The notes: generated by a model from the letters alone, not told the origin. 5,259 nt of DNA from Streptomyces katrae (GCF_000966975.1 NZ_JZWV01001111.1:1-5259), one strand, 5' to 3'; positions 1 through 5,087 are shown, counted from the stretch's first letter. Made by a program: numbers and translations.

Positions 1-657
1 GCCCCCCGCCATACCCCCCTCCGCGTACGCGGACCCCGGCAGCTTGTCCCCGTACGCCTTCACGACCCGCGCCCGGTACGCCCCGAGCGACACCCCGGAC
101 GGGCCCACGGCCCGCACGGCGTCCTCGTCCAGCGGCAGCACCCGTTCGCCCCCGGTGACGTACCAGGCGTCGATCTGCGGCTCCCGGAACACGGTCCCGC
201 CGGGCAGTTTCGCGGCCCCGAGCCGGGCGTAACGGAACTCGTCGTCGCCGGTGGCGATGTTCACGACCTGCCACCCGGCGCCGGTCTTCGCGGTCCACAG
301 GGCCGCTTTCTGTCCGTCCGAGGACACGGCCTCGGACGCGAGGAACTCCAGCCGGGCCACCGGTGCCCCGGCCTTCCCGGCGACGAACTCCGGCGCCAGG
401 TAGCTGACGGGGACCACCTCCCCCTCGATCCGGGGCCGGGCCGCGGCCACCGACACCTTCCCCTCCCGGGCGAAGAACCTGGACAGGGTCGCCAGGGTGT
501 CCGCCGCGGCGGCGGCCTCGTGCGCGGCGGCCCGGTTCTCGGCGGTGGCGGTCTGCGGCTGCGGGACGGGCGCGGCGGAGGCCGGCCCGCCCAGGACGGC
601 GGTCAGGGCGGCGGCCGCGAGGGCCACGGCGGCGGCGCGAGCGGTCTTGGCGGTCAC
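1..657 (-). CDS. Secreted protein of unknown function, partial (C-terminus beyond window)
   Basis: I do not recognise this family. The reading frame is open from the GTG at 657-655 to the left edge, giving 219 residues without a stop. The N-terminus looks like a Sec signal peptide: MTAKTAR, then an Ala/Leu-rich core to about residue 24, then a PASA-A type cleavage site near residue 28. The mature part begins with a Pro/Gln and Ala-rich stretch (about 29-52). A mixed region follows with a GKVSVA segment near 66, an aromatic GAGWQVVNIATGDDEF segment at 126-141, and PQIDAWYV near 160-167. There are no cysteines in the visible part and no membrane segment after the signal. The GTG lies 4 bp past the stop of the upstream cysteine protease, with a G-rich stretch in that gene's last codons as a possible ribosome site, so the two genes are probably co-transcribed. 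A protease substrate, chaperone or inhibitor role is possible but is only inferred from position. Confidence 0.8.
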   Translation of the reverse strand, partial: MTAKTARAAAVALAAAALTAVLGGPASAAPVPQPQTATAENRAAAHEAAAAADTLATLSRFFAREGKVSVAAARPRIEGEVVPVSYLAPEFVAGKAGAPVARLEFLASEAVSSDGQKAALWTAKTGAGWQVVNIATGDDEFRYARLGAAKLPGGTVFREPQIDAWYVTGGERVLPLDEDAVRAVGPSGVSLGAYRARVVKAYGDKLPGSAYAEGGMAGG

Positions 658-661
658 GCGG

Positions 662-1282
662 TCACGCCCCGATCCGGTAGAGGGAGTGGGTCCAGGAAAA
701 GGTGTCGTTGTCCACGTACCAGGCGTGCGAGGCCCAGTTGTAGCGGTCGCTGGAGGGCCACGGGTCGCCCCAGTAGACCCAGCTGTTGGCGGTGTCGTAC
801 CCGTAGAGGACGTGCATGTGGCCGCCGCCGCCCGACCACTGGATCCGGGTCTCGACGGGCCGGTTGGCGTTGATCTCGGTCTGGACGGTGGAGTACTGCA
901 GCCAGCCGGTGACGTAGCTGCCGGAGTTGATGCCGGCCCAGCGCAGCGCGGTCTGGACGTTCCCCAGCGTGGCCTGGTTGTTGGGGCACTCGGTGCCCTG
1001 CTGGCGGTTGAAGGCGGCATTGCAGAACTGGTTCTGGCTGTAGCCGCGGCCGAACCAGGTGGCGATGGTGTTGCCGCTGGCGGCCCAGCACCAGTTGCTC
1101 TTCTGCTGCGCCTGCATCGTGATGTCGAGCCGCTTGTACGCCAGTGCCGAGGCGGCGGCGCCGGTGCCGTCGGCCGGGGCGGCGGTGGCGGTACCGGCGC
1201 CGAGACCGAAGGGCAGCAGTACGAGCAGCAGGGCGGATGTCAGGGAGGCGGCCAGGGAAAGCCGCCCTCTTCTGTTGCGCAT
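662..1282 (-). CDS. Secreted papain-like cysteine protease (AvrRpt2/C39-like fold)
   Basis: The 206-residue product has a Sec signal peptide (MRNRRGR, hydrophobic core about 10-28, A-T-A cleavage near 32-34), so the protease should act outside the cell. The mature domain has the hallmarks of the papain-like fold shared by AvrRpt2-type (C70) and C39-like peptidases. A Gln-containing run (57-60) precedes the nucleophile motif SNWCWAAS, with Cys65 as the likely nucleophile. The histidine motif GGHMHVLYGYD has His155 as the likely base, and WGDPWP has Asp173 as the likely third member. Cys87 and Cys99 could form a disulphide. The length fits a single catalytic domain without a large propeptide, since only about 15-20 residues separate the cleavage site from the domain. 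The ATG at 1282-1280 has a strong ribosome site (GGGAGG, 1294-1289) six bases upstream. The gene leads a probable operon with the secreted protein 4 bp downstream. Substrate unknown. Confidence 0.9.
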   Translation of the reverse strand: MRNRRGRLSLAASLTSALLLVLLPFGLGAGTATAAPADGTGAAASALAYKRLDITMQAQQKSNWCWAASGNTIATWFGRGYSQNQFCNAAFNRQQGTECPNNQATLGNVQTALRWAGINSGSYVTGWLQYSTVQTEINANRPVETRIQWSGGGGHMHVLYGYDTANSWVYWGDPWPSSDRYNWASHAWYVDNDTFSWTHSLYRIGA

Positions 1283-1352
1283 CGCGTTCCTCCCGAGGTG
1301 GGGACTCGAGGTGGTGGGGGGATGGAGGAGCGCGTCCGGACGCTGTGGAGGA

Positions 1353-1416
1353 GCATCAGGGTGTTGTCGCGATCAGGTCAACACGCTTCAATACGCGGTG
1401 ACATTGCAGTGTGAAC
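1353..1416 (-). promoter_or_regulatory. Candidate promoter region for the protease operon
   Basis: Two overlapping housekeeping-like possibilities are visible on the minus strand. One has TTCACA (1416-1411) and TATTGA (1393-1388) with a 17-bp spacer. The other has TTGACC (1381-1376) followed 17 bp later by the poor -10 match TGATGC (1358-1353). The first would place the upstream direct-repeat copy (1409-1418) over its -35 element. Neither -10 match is good, so this is a weak call. Confidence 0.3.
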
Positions 1417-1438
1417 GGAGGGGCTGCGGTGTGAACGG
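1409..1438. repeat. 10-bp direct repeat, two copies 20 bp apart
   Basis: GTGTGAACGG occurs at 1409-1418 and again at 1429-1438. The start-to-start distance is 20 bp, close to two helical turns, so bound proteins would sit on the same DNA face. Nine of the ten bases recur at 1495-1503, inside the palindrome just upstream of the XRE-type gene. A reversed CGTTC at 1446-1450 faces the GAACG of the second copy. The cluster lies in the region shared by the divergent protease and regulator genes and is probably a set of protein-binding sites. Confidence 0.6.
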
Positions 1439-1495
1439 TTGCTCTCGTTCCACCTGGTCTCCCCGGCCCACGGCCCGGTCCCCCACCCCGGCGCG

Positions 1496-1509
1496 TGTGA
1501 ACGTTCACA
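1496..1509. promoter_or_regulatory. Perfect 14-bp palindrome, candidate operator
   Basis: TGTGAACGTTCACA is a perfect inverted repeat ending just before the ribosome site (AGGAGA, 1511-1516) of the regulator gene that starts at 1523. A protein bound here would interfere with transcription or translation of that gene. The central-CG form fits the general pattern of LacI-family operators (TGnnAnCGnTnnCA), but no LacI gene is in the window. Autoregulation by the adjacent XRE-type protein is equally possible. That it is an operator is inferred from symmetry and position. Confidence 0.55.
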
Positions 1510-1522
1510 GAGGAGAGTCGCC

Positions 1523-2518
1523 ATGCGGCCGACCGGCGACACGCCAGGCACCTCAGGCACGCCGGGTACGCCGGACGCGGCGGACGCGGCGGACGCGGCG
1601 GACGCGGCCCGTCTCGGACAGCTGCTGCGCGGCGGCCCCTTCCACCTCGCCCTGCGCGCCGCCCTCGCCGCGCGCGGACTGCCCCTGCACCGGGTGCAGC
1701 ACCGGCTCGCGGCGCGCGGCATCAAGCTCGGGGTCACCAGCCTCAGCTACTGGCAGCAGGGCGCCCGGCGCCCGCGCCAGCGGGAGTCGCTGCGGGCGGT
1801 CTCCGCCCTGGAGGAGATCCTCGAACTCCCCGAGGGCTCCCTCCTGCGCCTGCTGGCCGACCCGGACCCGGCCCCCGGCCCGGCCCGCCCGGCCGCCCGC
1901 CCGTACCGGACCCTGATGAGCGTCGGCGCGGCGGTGGAACGGCTGCTGGCGGCGATGGAACTCCCCGCGGACGGCGGCCTGCACTCGGTCGGCCACCACG
2001 AGCGGGTCCGCATCGGCCCGGCCGGCGAACTGCGCACGCGCGAGTCGCAGCAGATCGTGCGGGCCCACCGGGACGGCGTCGACCGCTACCTGGCCGTCCA
2101 CCACGGCGATCCGGGCTGCGACGCGACCCGGGTGGAGGTGACCGCGTACGAGAACTGCCGCACGGGCCGGGTGCGCTGCCATCCGGAGGCCGGGGTGGTC
2201 GTGGCGGAGCTGCTCTTCGACGCGCGGCTGCGGCGCGGTGACACGTACGTCTTCGGCTACGGGATCGAGGACGGCACGGGCGCGCGCAGCACGGAGTACG
2301 TACGCGGCTTCAGCTACGCGGGCGGGCAGTACATGCTCCAGGTCCGCTTCGACGAGGCGGCCCTCCCGGTCCGCTGCCACCGTTTCGCCCGCGTCTCCCC
2401 CGGAGCCCCGCGCCGGTCCCTGTGCGACCTCACCCCCAGCGGCGGCCACCGCGCGGTCCACCTGGTGGAACAGGCGGTCCGCCCGGGGATCCTGGGCATC
2501 GCCTGGGACTGGGGGTAG
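1523..2518 (+). CDS. XRE-type helix-turn-helix regulator with uncharacterised C-terminal domain
   Basis: The 331-residue product begins with a low-complexity Pro/Gly/Thr and Asp-Ala-Ala repeat segment (about 1-29). Residues about 40-111 resemble a Cro/XRE helix-turn-helix: LALRAALAARGLPL, a helix ending RLAARG, then TSLSYWQQGARRP as the recognition helix with the usual W-x-x-G-x-R-x-P ending, then a Leu-rich helix. A Pro/Ala linker (113-127) leads to a domain of about 200 residues that I cannot assign. It appears beta-rich (VEVTAYENCRTG, GDTYVFGYGIEDG, YMLQVRFDEAALP) and contains Cys199, 212, 219, 285 and 301. It may sense a ligand or partner. The ATG at 1523 is chosen because AGAGGAGA (1509-1516) lies at ideal spacing. 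A TTG at 1439 in the same frame would add 28 residues but would place the palindrome and the ribosome site inside the gene. It is divergent from the secreted protease operon, which may be its target. Confidence 0.83.
   Translation: MRPTGDTPGTSGTPGTPDAADAADAADAARLGQLLRGGPFHLALRAALAARGLPLHRVQHRLAARGIKLGVTSLSYWQQGARRPRQRESLRAVSALEEILELPEGSLLRLLADPDPAPGPARPAARPYRTLMSVGAAVERLLAAMELPADGGLHSVGHHERVRIGPAGELRTRESQQIVRAHRDGVDRYLAVHHGDPGCDATRVEVTAYENCRTGRVRCHPEAGVVVAELLFDARLRRGDTYVFGYGIEDGTGARSTEYVRGFSYAGGQYMLQVRFDEAALPVRCHRFARVSPGAPRRSLCDLTPSGGHRAVHLVEQAVRPGILGIAWDWG
1572..1607 (+). repeat. Tandem 9-bp repeat, four perfect copies, in coding sequence
   Basis: CGGACGCGG is repeated four times head to tail, encoding the (DAA)n run near residues 18-29 of the XRE-type protein. 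The unit is a multiple of three, so gain or loss of copies would keep the frame and change only the length of the disordered N-terminal tail. This is typical of slipped-strand expansion in GC-rich DNA. Confidence 0.85.
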
Positions 2519-2557
2519 GCGCCCGGAGCGGCCCGGCGGAAAAGGGCGGGCACCGCG

Positions 2558-2571
2558 GCCGGTGTTCCGGC
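2558..2571 (+). other. Small hairpin between the XRE-type gene and the CCxCC gene
   Basis: GCCGG (2558-2562) and CCGGC (2567-2571) form a 5-bp stem around a TGTT tetraloop. It lies 39 bp after the stop at 2518 and directly before the candidate starts of the next gene. No T-run follows, so it is not a classical terminator. It could be a weak terminator or a translational element for the downstream gene. Confidence 0.3.
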
Positions 2572-2582
2572 AGGATGACCGC

Positions 2583-2615
2583 ATGGACGACATCCGAAAG
2601 GCACATGCCGCGTAG
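2583..2615 (+). other. Possible 10-codon leader ORF overlapping the next start
   Basis: ATG at 2583 opens a 10-residue peptide (MDDIRKAHAA) ending at TAG 2613-2615. AGGA (2572-2575) sits seven bases before it, a better ribosome site than any seen for the downstream gene. CAGGAT at 2571-2576 also resembles an actinobacterial -10 box, in which case the ATG could be leaderless. The start of the larger gene (2605) lies inside this ORF in another frame, so translational coupling is possible. The ORF may equally be chance. Confidence 0.2.
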
Positions 2616-3030
2616 GAATCCGACGCAGGTCCGACGCGACCTGCCGCCGAGGAGCCGCCCGGGGCACGGGCGGCAGGTGGTACCCGGCCTGTCGGGCCGG
2701 ACCCTCGCCGGGATCGCCCGGCTGGAGCGCCGGCCCTCCTGGCCCGGTCCCCTGTTCGAGGCGTGGCGGCGCTGGCGCGCCCTCGCGTACAAGCCCGGGC
2801 CGTGGGTGATGTACGCCGAGGACGACTGCTGCGCCTGCTGCGACCCCTTCGCGGGTGCGGACGTGCGGGAGGTGCTGGAAGCGGCCTGCCTGGCCCTCCC
2901 CCGGCGCGCCGCCCGGGAGTTGCGCGCCGTGCTGGCGCCGCTGGACGCCCGTTTCCTCGCCCGCACCCTGCCCGACCCCTTCACCCCGCCCGGTGATCCG
3001 TGGTGGACCGGGCGGCTGGATTCGGCGTAG
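2605..3030 (+). CDS. Small hypothetical protein with a CCxCC motif
   Basis: I do not recognise this 141-residue protein. It begins with a basic stretch (PRRNPTQVRRDLPPRSRPGHGR) and has a Trp-rich segment (LFEAWRRWRALAYKPGPW, about 50-67). The motif EDDCCACCDPF at 72-82 has four cysteines in five residues. An Ala/Leu/Arg-rich helical part follows (86-122), with a PDPFTPPGDPWW tail. There is no signal peptide or membrane helix, so it is probably cytoplasmic. The Cys cluster after acidic residues could bind metal or undergo thiol chemistry, but this is inference. The ATG at 2605 is chosen because strong third-position GC bias begins there and GAAAGG lies just upstream. ATG at 2575 in the same frame would add 10 residues (151 total) in a stretch with poorer codon bias. 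It follows the XRE-type gene by 86 bp and converges on the Rieske gene, 21 bp away, with no clear terminator between. Confidence 0.72.
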   Translation: MPRRNPTQVRRDLPPRSRPGHGRQVVPGLSGRTLAGIARLERRPSWPGPLFEAWRRWRALAYKPGPWVMYAEDDCCACCDPFAGADVREVLEAACLALPRRAARELRAVLAPLDARFLARTLPDPFTPPGDPWWTGRLDSA

Positions 3031-3051
3031 GGGCGGTGCGGAGCGGCCGGA

Positions 3052-3483
3052 TCAGCCCGCGATCAGCTTGCCGTTCTCCGCCTTGACCGGGACGGACGGC
3101 AGGGGGTCGGAGGCCGGGCCGCGCAGGACCTTGCCGGTGGTGACGTCGAAACGGCTGCCGTGGCAGGGGCAGTTGCCCTCACCCTTGTCGATCTTGTCGA
3201 GGACGCAGCCGGCGTGCGTGCACTGGGCGCTGAACGCCTTGTACTGGCCCTCCGCGGGGCAGCTGACGACGATCTTCTGCTCACGGAACAGCTTCGCGCC
3301 GCCGACCGGGACCTCCGCGGCGGCGCCCAGCTCGACCGGCTCCTTCGGGACGGCGGGGCCGCCCGCGCCGCTGCCGCCCTCGGTCGAGCACGCGGAGAGC
3401 GCCGCCCCCGCGCCCACGGCCCCGGCGAGCGCGGCGGCACCCTTGAGGACGGTACGGCGGGCGGCGGGCTGTGACGCGGACAT
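3052..3483 (-). CDS. Tat-exported Rieske [2Fe-2S] lipoprotein
   Basis: The 143-residue product is a small Rieske protein, a one-electron carrier. The N-terminus has a twin-arginine motif (ARRTVLKG, 8-15), a hydrophobic Ala/Gly core, and a lipobox LSAC with Cys32 as the lipidated residue. This indicates folded export by Tat and anchoring on the outer face of the membrane. A Ser/Gly linker (33-42) leads to the Rieske fold. CTHAGC (88-93) and CPCHGS (105-110) supply the ligands Cys88, His90, Cys105 and His108, and Cys93 and Cys107 would form the conserved disulphide. FDVTTGKVLRGPASDPLP (112-129) is the usual proline-loop region. The cluster motifs are complete. The ATG at 3483-3481 has AGGAG (3494-3490) six bases upstream. 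There is no cytochrome b, oxygenase or reductase partner next to it, so it is not an obvious bc1 or dioxygenase subunit and its redox partner is unknown. Confidence 0.93.
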   Translation of the reverse strand: MSASQPAARRTVLKGAAALAGAVGAGAALSACSTEGGSGAGGPAVPKEPVELGAAAEVPVGGAKLFREQKIVVSCPAEGQYKAFSAQCTHAGCVLDKIDKGEGNCPCHGSRFDVTTGKVLRGPASDPLPSVPVKAENGKLIAG

Positions 3484-3507
3484 GTTGTTCTCCTGGCACG
3501 AGGTGAC

Positions 3508-3525
3508 GGGCCCCGGGCGGGGCCC
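3508..3525 (-). other. GC-rich hairpin upstream of the Rieske gene
   Basis: GGGCCCCG (3508-3515) and CGGGGCCC (3518-3525) are perfect 8-bp inverted arms, giving at least seven G-C pairs around a GGGC-type loop. On the minus strand it lies 13 bases before the ribosome site of the Rieske gene. A TATGGT at 3536-3531 could be that gene's -10 box, which would put the hairpin at the very 5' end of the mRNA. It might stabilise the message or impede initiation. Confidence 0.45.
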
Positions 3526-3552
3526 ACCCGACCATACCGGCGCCCGATGGGA

Positions 3553-3566
3553 TAGCTTCCCCCGCG
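3553..3566 (+). promoter_or_regulatory. Candidate -10 box and leaderless start for the sugar kinase
   Basis: TAGCTT at 3553-3558 fits the TAnnnT form of an actinobacterial -10 box and ends seven bases before the GTG at 3566. The bases between are CCCCCGC, with no purine-rich ribosome site. Together these suggest that transcription begins at or next to the start codon. I see no good -35 element, so the promoter call is moderate. Confidence 0.45.
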
Positions 3567-4453
3567 TGATCGTCGTCGGCGGAGAAGCCCTGATCGACCT
3601 CGTGCCCCTGGTGGAGCCGCCGGGCGCGCTGCTGCCCCGGCCGGGGGGCGGACCGTACAACACCGCCCTGGCGCTGGGCCGGCTCGGGGCGTCGGTGGCC
3701 TTCTGTTCCCGGGTGTCGGCCGACGGCTTCGGCGAGGGGCTGCTGGCCGGGCTGCGGGCGGCCGGGGTGGACCTCTCGCTGGTGCAGCGCGGGCCCGAGC
3801 CGACCTCGCTGGCCGTGCCCTCGCTGGCCCCGGACGGTTCCGCCGCGTACGGGTTCTACGTGGAGGGCACCGCCGACCGGTTGTTCGCCCTGCCTCCCGC
3901 GCTGCCGCCGCGGGCGCGGGCCCTGGCGCTCGGGACCTGCTCGCTGGTGCTGGAGCCGGGGGCGAGCGCGTACGACGCCCTGCTGCGGCGGGAGTCGGGG
4001 CGCGGACTGCTGACCCTGCTCGACCCCAACATCCGCCCGGCCCTGATCGCGGACCCGGCCGGCTACCGGGAGCGGTTCCTGGGCCGGCTGCCGTACGTGT
4101 CCGTGCTGAAGCTGTCCGAGGAGGACGCGGACTGGCTGGGCGGCCGGGCCGGGGACTGGCTGGCGGCGGGCCCCTCGGCCGTGGTGCTGACCCGGGGGGC
4201 GGCGGGGCTGACGGTGTGGACCTCGGACGGGGCGGAGTACACCGCGGCGGCCCGTCGCGTGGCCGTCGTGGACACGATCGGCGCGGGCGACACCGTCAAC
4301 GCGGCGCTGCTCCACCGGCTCGCGGGGGAGCCGGACCCGGGCGCGGTGGACTGGCCCGACGTGCTGGCCTACGCCGCCCACGCGGCCGCGCTCACCTGCA
4401 CCCGGGCCGGCTGCGAGCCGCCCTACGCCGCCGAGCTCGGCCTCAGCCGATAG
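3566..4453 (+). CDS. PfkB-family carbohydrate kinase (fructokinase-like)
   Basis: This 295-residue ribokinase/PfkB-family enzyme should transfer phosphate from ATP to a sugar in the cytoplasm. IVVGGEALIDLVP (2-14) is the usual first strand with a sugar-contacting Asp11. RPGGGPYNTALALGRLG (25-41) is the family's first signature. LLDPNIRP (151-158) and LKLSEEDADWL (181-191) match segments typical of fructokinases and 2-keto-3-deoxygluconate kinases. DTIGAGDTVNAALL (236-249) is the second signature with Asp242 as the catalytic base. The length is normal for the family and all key motifs are present. The GTG at 3566 is the only start that fits: just upstream the frame runs into non-conserved sequence, and no ribosome site is needed if the message is leaderless. 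No transporter or other sugar gene adjoins it, so the substrate is unknown. Its end overlaps the end of the convergent tetR gene by 11 bp. Confidence 0.92.
   Translation: MIVVGGEALIDLVPLVEPPGALLPRPGGGPYNTALALGRLGASVAFCSRVSADGFGEGLLAGLRAAGVDLSLVQRGPEPTSLAVPSLAPDGSAAYGFYVEGTADRLFALPPALPPRARALALGTCSLVLEPGASAYDALLRRESGRGLLTLLDPNIRPALIADPAGYRERFLGRLPYVSVLKLSEEDADWLGGRAGDWLAAGPSAVVLTRGAAGLTVWTSDGAEYTAAARRVAVVDTIGAGDTVNAALLHRLAGEPDPGAVDWPDVLAYAAHAAALTCTRAGCEPPYAAELGLSR
4430..4449. terminator. Overlapping small inverted repeats at the converging gene ends
   Basis: GCCGAGCTCGGC (4430-4441) is a perfect palindrome. CGGC/GCCG arms at 4438-4441 and 4446-4449 form an alternative small stem. Both lie across the converging ends of the kinase and tetR genes, where a bidirectional terminator would be expected, but neither has a T-run and the stems are short. 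They may simply reflect coding sequence. Confidence 0.2.
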
Positions 4454-5045
4454 CGGCCCACAGGGTCCGGGCGAGCGCCGGGGCGAACTCCTCGACCGGC
4501 TGGACCACCTCGGCGCCGGAGAAGTGCAGGAAGAACGCCCGCTGGAAGCAGGCGCCGAGCAGCAGCGCGGCGGCGGCGCGGGGGTCCCCGGCCCGGAGCC
4601 GGCCGGCGTCGAGCTCCCGGCGCAGCCTTCCCTCGAGGGCGTCGAGCACCACGTGCGGGCCCTGGCCGATCTCCCGGACCCCCTCGCGGTGGCGGGTGAG
4701 CAGGGCGGGCTCGGCGAACAGGGAGGCGGCCATCGGCATGGCCTCGGCGTAGAAGAGCGAGGCGTGCCGGGCGATGTCGGCGAGCGCCTCTTCGAGGGCG
4801 CCTTCGCCGGGGCCGCCGGCCAGCGCGGCCATGAGCGGTCCGGCGTTGGGCGTGCGCTCCATCAGCACCCGCACGAACAGCTCTTCCTTGTTGGCGTAGT
4901 GCTTGTAGAGCGCGGCCTCCGAGCAGCCGGCCTCACGGGCGATGGCCTTGGTGGTGGTGTTGGCGAGGCCGATGGTGCGCATGAGGGTCTCGGCGGCGTC
5001 CAGCAACCGCTCGGAGGCGGGCCGGGTTGACTTCGGGGTGGGCAT
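4443..5045 (-). CDS. TetR-family transcriptional repressor
   Basis: The 200-residue protein is a typical TetR-family regulator. The N-terminal DNA-binding domain covers about residues 10-57: SERLLDAAETLMRTIGLANTT, then the helix-turn-helix AIAREAGCSEAALYKHYANKEELF with the conserved A-LYKHY-NKEEL ending. The rest is an all-helical ligand-binding and dimerisation domain, with LLLGACFQRAFFLHF (about 162-176) likely in the dimer or pocket region. The ligand is not predictable. The ATG at 5045-5043 is preceded by AGGGTGAG, and TAGGGT (5057-5052) could also act as a -10 box giving an almost leaderless message. The gene is divergent from an NAD(P)-binding oxidoreductase gene starting at 5122, and the 76-bp gap holds a palindromic operator. 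It therefore probably represses itself and that gene. Its 3' end overlaps the kinase gene end by 11 bp. Confidence 0.93.
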   Translation of the reverse strand: MPTPKSTRPASERLLDAAETLMRTIGLANTTTKAIAREAGCSEAALYKHYANKEELFVRVLMERTPNAGPLMAALAGGPGEGALEEALADIARHASLFYAEAMPMAASLFAEPALLTRHREGVREIGQGPHVVLDALEGRLRRELDAGRLRAGDPRAAAALLLGACFQRAFFLHFSGAEVVQPVEEFAPALARTLWAAIG

Positions 5046-5055
5046 TCACTCACCC
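5036..5055. promoter_or_regulatory. Secondary, imperfect TetR operator over the tetR start
   Basis: GGGTGGGC (5036-5043), ATTC, ACTCACCC (5048-5055) repeats the layout of the perfect operator at 5068-5087. The right arm is identical and the left arm matches at 6 of 8 positions. It overlaps the tetR start codon (5043-5045). Its centre lies 32 bp from the other operator's centre, close to three helical turns, which would suit two dimers on one face. The left arm also encodes the start of TetR, so its partial match could be fortuitous. Confidence 0.5.
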
Positions 5056-5067
5056 TAGTGGACAGCA

Positions 5068-5087
5068 GGGTGAGTGAATACTCACCC
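5068..5087. promoter_or_regulatory. Perfect 20-bp TetR operator in the tetR / oxidoreductase gap
   Basis: GGGTGAGT (5068-5075) and ACTCACCC (5080-5087) are perfect 8-bp inverted arms with a GAAT spacer. Length and form are typical of TetR-family operators. It lies between the divergent tetR and oxidoreductase starts. The 13-mer ATTCACTCACCCT at 5044-5056 is also exactly inverted as AGGGTGAGTGAAT at 5067-5079, so three of the half-sites are identical over their 8-bp core. Binding here would cover the promoter region of both genes. Confidence 0.8.

Noticed and set aside
497..1414. Long plus-strand open frame opposite the protease operon
   Set aside because: Its translation is Gly/Val/Ala/Pro low-complexity with no motif, and the opposite strand has two signal peptides and a catalytic triad with good ribosome site and codon bias. 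It is a high-GC shadow.
1553..2593. Long minus-strand open frame opposite the XRE-type gene
   Set aside because: It has no domain, its composition is Arg/Ala/Gly-rich, and the plus strand has a clear helix-turn-helix and ribosome site.
2855..3565. Upstream extension of the kinase frame
   Set aside because: It overlaps the Rieske gene and the CCxCC gene, shows no family similarity, and PfkB homology begins exactly at the GTG at 3566.
3484..3663. Upstream extension of the Rieske frame
   Set aside because: The twin-arginine motif sits at the normal distance from the ATG at 3483, which has a good ribosome site. The extension would bury the Tat signal and overlap the kinase start.
3281..4381. 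Long minus-strand open frame opposite the kinase
   Set aside because: It is Arg/Gly/Gln-rich low complexity without motifs, while both PfkB signatures are on the plus strand.
4524..5030. Plus-strand open frame opposite tetR
   Set aside because: It is Gly/Glu/Val-rich low complexity. The minus strand has a complete TetR helix-turn-helix and length.
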